Positions 40,501-52,500 of a stretch of 64,000 nt of DNA are shown here, in pieces. How positions within the stretch are numbered: the stretch's first letter is position 1; each line of letters begins with the position of its first letter. This stretch comes from Leptasterias polaris (taxonomy: Eukaryota > Echinodermata > Asteroidea > Forcipulatida > Asteriidae), in assembly GCA_037783415.1 (NCBI GenBank), contig JAZGTN010000236.1:930001-994000 (forward strand). Reading direction: 5' to 3'. The notes beneath the pieces are model-generated. The model searched no databases and had not been told where the DNA came from. It saw nothing but the letters and a program-made list of their open reading frames with translations. A program made the position numbers and the translations under genes.

Positions 40501-43500
40501 AAGAGAATATACTGACGGTGAGTCCTTATAAACTTGCAGAGCAGAGCGTTTGGCCTCGATGAGTGGACTGAGTACTTCAGCATGTTCAGCATACCAGTCG
40601 TTACTTTTAGATCCAGCTTTCTTTCCAAAGACTGATAGTGCACTAGAATATGTAGCAGTCTTCAGGTGTTGCCATTGTTGTTCTAAGTGAGAACAATGAT
40701 TATGTTGAGTTAATGCAGATGCAAGTGCTGTGTTGAATTCTTCTACTTTGTCTGCGAAGACAGTGTTTGTTACATTGATACGTGATTTTGCTGTTTGTTT
40801 CGAGCGGTGGATTCTCTTTGGCTGCAATCTGATCTTGGAACAGATAAGTGAGTGGTCTGTGTCACAATCTGCACTATGGTATGTTCTGGTAAGAAGAACA
40901 CCCTTGATGTGTGACCGCCTTGAAATTATGAGGTCCAGTTGATGCCAGTGCTTAGACCTTGGATGCCTCCAAGATACTCTGTGGTGTGGTTTAGTACTGA
41001 AGAAGGTGTTGGTGATACAAAGCCCGTGATATGAGCACAATTCCAGTAAACGCTGACCGTTGTCATTTGTTTTCCCCACTCCAAAATGGCCTAGACATGT
41101 TGGCCATGCATCTTGATCAGAGCCTACCCTGGCATTGAAGTCGCCGAGGATGAAAAGGGCTTCTTGTTTAGGGTGTTGACCAATGATGCTGTCGAGTTGG
41201 CTGTAGAAAGAGTCTTTTATGTCCCTGTCTGCCATGAGGGTTGGGGCATATACACTTAGGAGATGCACTGGACCATCCGTAGTGTTCAAGCGCATGGAAA
41301 GGAGGCGCTCAGAGCCATTTTCGCAAAGTTCTGTGGAGTTGAGAAGTGAGTTCCTTATAGCAAAGCCAACTCCATACTCCCTCTTGTCTTTTTTTTTTTT
41401 ACCGTGCCAAAAAAAGGTGTAATCTTTCTCCTTGAGACATCCAGAGTCTGCCAGGCGCGTCTCCTGTAGGGCTACAATGTCAATTTGCAGGCGAAGGAGC
41501 TCATTATTGATGATGGCAGTTTTCCGAATATCGCTGATGGATTCGAGGTCATTTGAGATTCCGGTCGTCATTGTACGAACATTCCAGGACCCAAACTTGA
41601 GTACTGGTTTATTTTTATTTGCTTTGTTGGTTGGTGCAGTTGTTACTGTCCACTTGTCGGGTGTTACCCTAAGTCCCACGCACCCAGTGGAACAGGTGGC
41701 CAGTGGCGGGACAGCACCTAATTGGCTGAGGGCTGCTCAGCTTAAGGCGGGCGGTAGCTGTCCAGTGAAGTTAAATAACCTCTCCCACCGTCGAGAACGA
41801 CCCCTGGCGCCTAGCTTTACGCCAAATCAGCTCAGGCTTATAACCGGTAACTGAAGTTCTCCGTGTTGGTTTCTACGCAGAGCGTAGCTGAAGTGTCCTC
41901 TCCAGGGCGCTAGCCTGGGCGTGTATAAGGAGAAACTGGGTTGCCCAATCATCAGAATCCCCCTCTCGGTCTTGCTGGTGCGATCTGAAGGAAAGGTAGG
42001 ACCAATACATTCGGTGCCAGGTTGACTGCAGGAGTTGCCGGAGAAGTGTTCGATGAAGCACTCAACCACCTGTGGGGCTCCACTCCAGATTTTCTTACAG
42101 GGTTTACTCCCTTAGCCTTTACTCTAACACAAGTAAGCCACAAGGCAGTGGTGCTACGTACCAATAGCTGGGGTTTGGACTCAGAGTTTCCTTCTCCTAG
42201 GCGGGCTGCCTCCCATGGCTGACGAGCCCCACCTGCCCGGTGGACTACAGTAAACAGCAGAGACCTGGGCCCAATTTCATAGAGCTGTTAAAGCAGACAA
42301 TAATGCTTAACAATTTGTAATCTCTGCCAAAATAAGCAGGATACCAGTTGCAAACGGTACATAAAACATGGTGGTTTGGCCGGGTAACTTTTTCTGTTAA
42401 AAACAATTGTTTTGCACTCACAAAATTTGTGTGCTTAAACAGCTCTATGAAATTGGGCCCCTATTTGCATATCAATCACATGCCCCTGTTGCAAACGTTT
42501 GCCTTCATTGATAAAGCCAGATTTAAAGCCAAATTTGAATTCAACCAGTATGACCTACTTCAGTCACAAGGCAGCGTCTCATCTCTGCAACGAGTAATCT
42601 ATAGAATTATATTCTCAAGTTTGTTGGCTTTTGTAGCCCAAAATGTTGCGAAAATTTTATGTTCACTCAAGGACATTTTCATGTTTTCATTTGATAAGCA
42701 AGCAGTTCAGGTTAATGGGAGGTGTCATGTAGTCATTGATGTCAAGTTTGCTTAACAGTTTTGGAAGACTTTGGTAGGCAATCAAACACCAAGCTTAATG
42801 ACCGCTCGTTCCTTTTTGGCCATCGGTTGGTCTAAACAGTTGCATCAATACTTTCTCAGAAATCTCACACACAAAGCTTCAGGGAAAAACTTTTAAATTG
42901 CGACATTCAGCATTTGTTTACAATGCATCCCCAAAGATTAAGTTCAATTTAAAATGTGTTTTATCAACGCTATTTTCAGAGAAACAACATTTTGTGCACT
43001 GTCTCGACATTACTATATCATTTTAAAGCAAACTGGATTCCCAATGGGGGGGGGGAGGCTGAGAGCTTCATATGGGATGCAGACATGCTATATTATACAA
43101 ACAATGAATGTTTTGCATTTGTGCATTGAGGAGAATACTTTTATGAGTTGAAAATGGCATGTTCCATTCAACTCTGCTTTGCCCTGTCGAATGGTAAATT
43201 CCTTCTTTCAATTAATGAAAATATTCTCACTGTGGCACTCATAAACATTCATTATTCGTACAATATTGAACGGCCCATATCAAACCCTGCTCTATAATGC
43301 ACTGTTCCAACTCTATTTATTGTGCGGTTAGGGGCGTGTCTTGCTTGCTTGAGGATAAATTTGTCATCACATGCGTGCTCGTGGAATACAGACAAATATA
43401 GCCCATCTGCTGCGTCCCATATCTGAACTCTCATCCTTTGGCCTCCGAACTCTCAGACTTTGGCCTCATTTGGATATGTGATGCAAAATGCTATATTTTT

Positions 43501-46500
43501 CTGCATTCCACTAGTGCATGTGTAAGAACTATACTAATGCATTTGAACTGATGAAGACTGTATTACTTGTCCAGCTGATATATCCTCTGGTACACTCCCC
43601 AGTACACTAATTATCTGGCTCCCAATGTCGACTACACAGACTACTGGATGATGCTTGGAGACTAGCCTCTCTCCCCACTCCTCACGGAACACATTTACGT
43701 CTCCCTGTTGAAGAAGGTGAATCAAGCATCCAATAAAACTAAAGTTCATGAACTCAATTGATGTTGTCTTCGTTCTTTCACATGAGACAATAGTACATGA
43801 AGGGGTGAGGGTTATTGACGACAAAAGAGTTCTGAAAATTGAATCCATATTTTAGGAGATATATTAGAACGATGGCATTAGATCTATATTTCAAGGAGGT
43901 CAACCAAATCGCTACGTAGTGACGTACATAGGTAGTGTATGACATCTTCAGGGGGGGGGGGGCGGATGGGGTAGCGCCACCAGCGCGCCACCTACGTTGA
44001 AAATAATCTCATTCGACCATCGCGACGTGAACTGGTCGAAGCTGGACCCATTCATACACGTTAGCCGCTGCAATAAACCAACGGAAAATTTTCGATAATA
44101 TTTGTACGCACTTTATTTAAAATTAAGCATCTCAACAATTGAAAATACTCTTACGATATACACTGTTATGTTTTCAGTGCTGATAAAGAGAGAATTTTAA
44201 CGGTATACATGGATTTCTTTTTGTTTTTTAATGGTCATTACCTATTTTTAAAATGGAGTGTACCCCAACAGCGATCGCAAATGATTGCGCAACACCCCTT
44301 CCGCCCCCCCTGGACATCTTGTAACAAATTTGCATACTATAAAGATTGGATTTGGACAATGATTATCTTTGTGATTAAGAGGTTAAAGGTTAAATTTAAA
44401 TGGAAGGTATACATTTGGTAATCACTCTTAAAGTTAATTTCAATAAAAACTTATTGGTTGGAAGGTTCCATTACTAAAGAGAATTTTAAGAAACATCTCA
44501 GTTCAAAGTAATGTGGTTATGAAAAAAAGATATCAGTTTTTATGCCCCCAAATTTTAATCTGAGAAGTGCATTTCTGTCAGAAACATTTCTCAGATTGTT
44601 CTTCATGCATGGACATATTCGCTTCGGATTTTTGCCAATATCTCAAAAACGTGACCACCTTTTCAATTGAAATTTTCACGGGTCAGTTTTATTGTATATA
44701 TCTACATTCATATAGGATTAAAACAATCAAACGGTTCCAAAAACCAAAGCTATACTTTGCCCTTTAAGGAACAGCTTGCAATAATCAAAGATAATTTTTT
44801 TATTTTTATTTTTTTAAATTTCCAACAAATTTCCAACAAGTACAAAAATATAAAATTCTAAATACAAAAGAGCTAAAAGGCTGAATGTTCTCATCCCTGT
44901 ATTATGGCGATTATAACACCAAGTTTGGTTAGCCATCGGACAGCTCTATCTGAGAATTCAAGCAGTTCTTTGGGGGTGGACTAAACACACAGCATTGCTT
45001 GTTCATGTGGCCTGGCAATGTGGCCTGATAACGCATAACGTGCAAGCTGTTCCGTATCTGTTAATCTGTAATTTCATTACTGGTCAGAGATGCATGTGTT
45101 GTGAAAAAAAATCAATGTCTGTAGACGTATCAAAACAACAATCAGGTTTGGCCATTCTGTTTGAGGCACTAATTTGTCCTTTGCACCAACTTTATATCTT
45201 TTTAACCCTCCTACTGTTCGCAACATTTTCAAGTGAGTTGACCAACCGTTTGAAACCATTCAACTGCCAAAGTTGTGTATGGTGGCACAACTGTGCACAG
45301 AACTAACTGTGTACTGTGTACATGCATTCCCTCATGGTATCATATTGCAAGGCTGGCATAGCTTATCTATCATTCAAAACCACAGTGAATGGTATTGAAT
45401 GGTCAGACAGCAAGAGGGTTAAATGCCTCACAGGTCTCTTCAACTAATGACGTCGATGAAACTGTATGAAGTGTGGTGCAAGATAAACACTATATGGCTA
45501 CTGCATCACAACATTAGAAAACATCCAGTCTGGGCATCAATACCAATAACCAAAAACTAATATCGATCTATACTGACAGGTTGGTAGGCCAGCAAAAGAA
45601 GGGGGCAGTTTTGAAATGCAAGAGCTTGAGAAAAAGAAAAACAAAACTTTCGGTGAACAAGGATTACTTGATTAAAATGGGATTTGACCCTGCAACCTCA
45701 GGATTGACATATCGTGCCCTACCAACTGGACTCTCTAGCCTGATGTCAGCATCAGAGCTGGTATTGAGAGAGTTTGGCATGGAGCGATAATTTTCTTTAG
45801 TCACGTGGTTACTGGACGCCATTCTCAGTCCAAATGCAGCACAACCCAATGTGCAGTTTGGTCTGGCATCCTACGTGCGCACATGCAGTTTTTGGACTGA
45901 AAATATCTTCTAATCGCAAGATGTTGCAACTCTCTCAATAAACGGCTCTTGTCAGCATTTTCTCTATTTTGTCAATATCTTTGTTTGGAGGGAGGGAGGG
46001 GGCACCAGTCGAAAGACAACAACCCCAGAAACAACCATCATCTGTCATGAGACTATGCACCCACCTTGATTGGCTCATCTTTGCCATCAGCAGTCCCATC
46101 TTGACTTTTTGTCTGATATTTGGAATCAAAGTAGGAAGTTGCCTTGGCCTGTTTCTTCTCAGCGATGTACACCAGTTGCTTCTCTGAGGACGACCAACTT
46201 AAATTACCAAATACATCTGAAAGTCAAACAAACAATTGCTTTAACAAACTTTACAATTTTTAACCCTCCTACTGTCTTACCATTCTGAATCATCCATCGT
46301 GGTTTTGAATGATTGATAAACTATGACAGCTTGGATAATGATTTCATGTGGTAAATGCATTTACACAGTACACAGTCAACTAATTGTAGGCTAATAAACT
46401 GTGCCAGCCTGCAATATGGTATCATAAGGTGAACGCATCTATGCAAAACAGAGTCAACCCTCCTACTGTCTTACCATTCTGAATCATCCACTGTGGTTTT

Positions 46501-49500
46501 GAATGATCAATAAACTACGACAGCTTGGAATATGATATCATGTGGTAATGCATTTACACAGTACACAGTCAACCCTCCTGTTGGCTAATAAACTATACCA
46601 GCATGCAATATGATATCACATGGTGAACGCATCTATGCAGTACACAGTCAACCCTCCTACTGTCTGACCATTCAATATAATCCACATTGCTTTAGATATT
46701 AGAGTATTCATTGCCCCTGCAGTGTGATTGCACATGGTGCCGTGGCCGACCAGTCTAGGGCAGTGGAGTCAAGTTATGTAATTTTCATAAAGCCTGTAAG
46801 CACAAAAACTTGCTCAGCACAGAAAAGTATTGCTTAGCAGAAACAGGTTACCAGCCAAAATTACATAAAGTTTGCATTGCTGTAACTGGTGCCCCCCTCA
46901 ATTTTTGCTTCGCATAGAAATTTGTCAAGCAGGAATTTCTGCCAATTAGCTTTATGAAATTGGGCCCTGGTCAGTTGCGACACTTGTATTTTTCTTTATG
47001 AAGGATTTTGAGAATAATTGCTTCGCTCAACCCAGGAGTACGAATGGGTACCGGCGGTAGAGGGGGAGTAACCTGCGATAAACTGGCACCCTGTCCAGGG
47101 GGAATAGAATTATTATCACTTGTTTAAGACTTTACTTGACTTTACTTAGATTATTTCCTCTCCCTGCAATGTGATTGTCCAGAAAATATAAAATCCTTGA
47201 CCGTAATTACTTCTAGAGCTTCACCAAGGGGTAAAATGTTGCATTTGTATTGTATTTATGTATCTGTTTGGATGAAAGTGTCATTACATCACCGTGACAA
47301 TACAGAGATATATGATGCTTCTCTATTCACTGCTGTCCCCGATTCGAGGCTCAACACGCAAATGGCCGACTGTGCAAGGAGCGAATAGAGACCAACGTGC
47401 CTTCAGTAGCCACAATTTCATTACAAATCAATAATATCTTTACTCACCGTCTCCATAAACCTTTCCGTGTTTTTCCTGTGCACCAAGATCAATGTTGTGA
47501 GTTTTACATCTTCCGTCCCAAATCTACACAAACAGAACAATGAAGAGAGCATCAGTATCAATTAAGTCACCAGGGGTGCTGGATACCGGCTTGTACCTGT
47601 AAGATTTAGGAGGACATGTGTGACTCATGTATGTTAGCTAAAAGCAATGGTTTATAAACTACGCAAAGTATGGTGGCCTAGAAGTACCATATGTGACATC
47701 TCTTTTTTTTCAAACAAAGAAATGAAGAATAAACAAAACTGACTGATTCAATGGGTTCTTAAAAAGTCCTTACTTTTCTGGGATCTTAGAGTTGTCAAAA
47801 TAAGTCATGTTCACACAAGCTGTACTAGTCACTAAGCGTTCGTTCGTGTTGTACTTTAAAGGCCATGGACACGTTTGGTAATTGTCAAAGACCAGTATTC
47901 TCACTTGGTGTATCCCAACGTATGCATAAAATAAAATACCTGTGGAAATTTGGACTCAATTGGTCATCGAAATTGCAAGAAAATAATGAAAGAACTAGAC
48001 TTAACGTGTTTGTGACAACAAACACTAGGTGTTCGGGTATCGCTGGGGTCAGTGCTGTGTCAATGCGTGAGCTATTTCATTAAGTTGAACTTTGGTGTTA
48101 TTACTGTTTTGAGGTGTGTAACAAACTACACACTTTAGCAAAAGTCTAAAAAAAAAACACGATCTAAAGCCTAGCATTTGATTGTTAACGAGGTTTGCAT
48201 GGACGGCTGTTTTAAAGACTAACAAAGCGTTTTGTCAAACTCAGGTTGCGCGAACCTTGAACAGAGACTAGACCACAAGCATGTTTGATGGACTTTGAAC
48301 CTTGCGGTTGATTCGCTCACCATTTAACTGATTTAGATCGCGTATTGTGTGTTTGTCCCGTGGTTTGACAGTGAAACAACAATGACAACACAGTCAGCGC
48401 GTGAACTGCAGCTTGCATCACTTTCAATGTTATGTGTACATAATGTTTTGTCAATCAAAGTGGGGGGGGGGGGTACGAGTGGGTAGGTGCGCTTCATTGT
48501 CCGGTTTTTACCATATATTAAGGTCAAAATGTTGTCATGTCTGTGTTCAAAAGTTTGAGCAGGACTTACGTTCTACACCCTGATACAAAAATTATGCTGA
48601 AATGATCAGTAGTTTTAAAGATATATATAAGATTGGATACTAAGAAATTTTCAACTTCCGATTTGAACCGGAAGTTCAAATGTTGTACGGGTTCTGTGTA
48701 GCGTTTGTCGAACTTTAAATGAGCTATCCGATGATGTGTAGATTATAAAAAACAAACAAATGGTTCATGAGTTATGCTTTTTACAAATATTAAACTTTGA
48801 TTTATCATAATTCGATGCCCGATGACGTCATCATGACGTAAATAGGTTTGTGTCGTCTTGATAGTGAGGTCCAACTATCTGTTGAGTTTCATTGTTCAAT
48901 TCAATCTCAATCTTGAGTAATTCCGTAGATAAGCTCGAAAGTGGTTTTTTGAAGGAAAAAATGAAGGCGAACTTCGACCTAGGGTAACGACCCGGTTAAG
49001 GTCGGACGATTTTGGCGTTAACTTTTTAAATGTTGCCTAAATGTGAATACTGTAGCTTAAATATTCAGCTTCTGCTAGTTATGTTCTAACTTCACATGAA
49101 GTCTCAAGTTGATCAAAGGTTTGAAAGTATGCGTTTGCTTGCGGACAAAGCCCACTGAGAAGAATAAGCAAAACAAAGAAGAAAAAAAACCAAAAAACGA
49201 ATTGTTCGGGCGGAAGGCCCGAACACCTAAAAACACCCTTTTTGCACAAATTTATGTGCTTTCAGATGCTTGAAAAAGGCTTCAGATCAAAAGTCTTTTT
49301 AAAGATTCAAATATTTTAGTGAGAAATTACTTCTTTCTCAAAAACTACGTTACTTCAGAGGGAGTGGTTTCTCACAATGTTTTATACTATCAACAGCTCT
49401 CCGTTGCTCGTTACCAAGTAAGTTTTCGACAGTTTTGGTTAACTTGCATAACGCAACAACACTTGTTCTAACATAAAGAGCATGGCGCAGAAGTAGTCAG

Positions 49501-52500
49501 TTGAACAGTTGTTTAGGGTTTTCTTTCTATTAGGTTAGAACTATTCAAATGATATATTTGAAATGTCTGGGGTGTTGCAGCACCCACAGCATCATACATG
49601 CAGGCCTGAAGAGTGAAGACAAGAAACTTCTAAGGAATGATGGGGTGAAATTCACTGACCTCTAGGTATTGTATCTCATCACCTTTCTTGTTCTTGACCT
49701 CCCTTATCACTGCCCTTCTGTTTCCAGAGGGACTAACGCTGCTCAGTAATCTGCAATGAATATAGGCCCCAATATATGATAATAATAATAATAATAATAA
49801 TAATACGCAGTTCTTATATAGCGCTTTATACTCCCGATGGGTGTCTCAAAGCGCTCAGTATTTTTCCTACAAGGTATGTGGAGTTACGTGTTGAAGTATG
49901 AGACCTATTCCTTTGCGTAGCACCATGCAATGGTTTACAAGGTGCTGTGGCGCAATATGCAGCCAATCAAACCAGGAACACTGGGGCGAACCCCTTCTCT
50001 TTCCGATAAGTGCAATGGGTTCTTTTACGTGCATTACACAACACACGGGACCTACGGCTTTACGTCTCATCCGAAGGACGAAGCATGTGGTTAAGTGTCT
50101 TGCTTAAGGACACACGTGTCACGACTGGGATTCGAACCCACACTCTGCTGATCAGAAACACCAAAGCTTGAGTTCGGTGCTCTTATCCACTCGGCCACGA
50201 CACGTGATGAGAGTGTTTTAGACAGAATACTTCTCCTGCATTAAACTGACATTCTGCAGGCAAGTTGTACAGTGCTCAATACAGGAAAACATAAAATCTG
50301 ACATTTTCATGGGTATTGCACTGTCACATTTTTATCAACTATTGACATGAAGAGGCACATCTCAAACTTTTACAGCTGTTAATTTTAAATCTCTTAAAAA
50401 ATGAGGAAATTATGACACAAGATTAAAAATTTCCCATTTTGACCAGTGTAGTGTCTCGCCTGCCAGAAAATACCCTTGAATGTACAGGGTCACTCTTTTT
50501 GTAAAGCATGGTGACATATGAGGTAACTATTATTACATGGTTGTACCCGCAAGTTTACAATTTATTTATTTATAGTTACCTCTTATCTCCACACCATGCA
50601 ATTCTTCAAACACCAATGTGACATAATGTCTATTCGATTTGAACCCCAAAATGGCAGTCCGGGGTGTTGTTTACATGGCTTTATTTTTCAAATTTTCATT
50701 TAGGTCGAAGCTTGCCTGCTAACAGACGAGTATCGGTTGTTTATCGTTACAACCTCTTTCTCATCCAATCCACCCTCCGTCTTTTCTACAGATACTGTCA
50801 TGGCAAATGTTGACATCAATTTGGTTTCTCCTATCAAGCAATGAGGGTTCTTGAGCATTAAACCAGGGCCCTAATTCATGCCACTGCTTACCGTAGAATT
50901 CCCGGCCTTTGGCCCAGAGTCAGTTTCTTTGGCGCAGTAGGCTCATAATTCTGTGGTAAGCAGACCAGCATGTAATTAAGCCTTTAGAGACCATAGCGGC
51001 CTCAAGCGGCTTGTACCAAAATGCCCATAGCGGCTGCAAAGTTTAACCTACTTCTATTCACATAAAGAGGTCAAAGTAAAGGTCAAGGCCACATATGGAA
51101 TTTTCTGATGTTAGTATGTTGACATAGTATCCCAATTTTTAAATAAGAAACAAATTTTTCTCTTTCGTGTTATTAATGTTGACATTTTTACTGACAACAT
51201 TTCAATAAAGAAACTAACAATATTATCAATGTTTGGGCATTTTGTGATAATGATTATACGGAAATGAATGGTCTCTAAAGGTTTAACTTAGTCAACCGGT
51301 TCTCATGTTTCTTACTTTGCTGAGATATACATGTAGAACAACGAGCCATTCCAAATAGCTTCTTATTGAAGCTCCTTTAATTGCACATGTTTCCCTTCAT
51401 CTAGACTGTTTTATTAGTAGTGTTTTCCTGTATTTTCCAGAAATTTTCCTGTATTTTTCCGGCATATAGCAATACCGAGGAGTGAATTACAGAATAAAAC
51501 TTACTCTGAATTGACCTCAGCCGTAAGTCCAGCATCGATAACTCTTCCAAACTTGTTCTTGCCATCTGAAATAATCAAATGCACGGACTGAAATGTCACT
51601 TTCTCGGATCTCTCTAGGTCCCGCTGGCTCCAGTCAGTCAAGATGGAGAGAGCACTGTCTTTGTTAACAAGGGAAGCCTTGGTGGGTACCGACACTGCTG
51701 CAAATTCTCTGTAAACACTGGCTGCATCCTCTAGTGTTGGATAGGAAGATGAAGAATTCTGTGTGAATAAAAAAAAAATATATATAAAAAAAAAAAAAAC
51801 ACATGATTTAAGATAAACAGGAATAATCATTACGTGGTTTATTATTTGATGATGAATAAATAAACAATTTTGAGTTTGAAAAAATAATTGACTATAGAGC
51901 AGGATTTAAAACAACGACCTCTGGTTTAACGTGCCGGCGCTCTACCAACTGAGCTATCTAGCCCTATGTTGTCAATATCTTTGTTCGGTGGGTGCCAGTC
52001 AGAAGCCATTCAACCGTAAACTGCTGTGTAAGCGGGAAGCGGTAGCCGGGGATGCGACTTTTTTATATTATATATCAAATAAACCACAAGGGAAACTGAC
52101 TGGGCAAATTTTTTATGATTTTGGGTTGAACAAAGAAAAATTGACTAGAGCGAGATTTGAACCAACGACCTCCGGTTTAAATAAATAAACAATACAGAAA
52201 TAAATAAATCAATAAATATCAAAAATAAATAAAATAATACATTAAAAAAATAGATTAGTAAATCAATAAAGAAATAAATAAATGAATAAACAAAAACAGT
52301 AGTTGCGATAATCGTAACCCTCCATCCTCCCAACTGACGGGGGGATGGAGGGTTACGATTATCGCAACTAAATAATTAACTGTTTACATAAACCCATGTA
52401 TTGGTTTTGCAAAGGTTATTTGAATATCCCTACAGACAAGAGAAAATCTGTGACGCTGTTAATCTCCCAACAGGTTCTGAGGCCTCGAGCCTCACAGTAC

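Noticed and set aside
38615..41854. Several plus-strand ORFs of 60-140 codons opposite the LINE
   Set aside because: They are antisense shadows of the 1094-codon LINE frame or of its 5' leader, without family resemblance.
47448..47523. A possible frameshift in APEH exon 4
   Set aside because: Recounting the bases gave 76 nt and correct phase with both neighbours; there is no frameshift.
51501..51830. A protein with an N-terminal membrane segment
   Set aside because: The hydrophobic stretch ([11 protein letters not shown]) is translated intron polypyrimidine tract; the exon starts at 51758.
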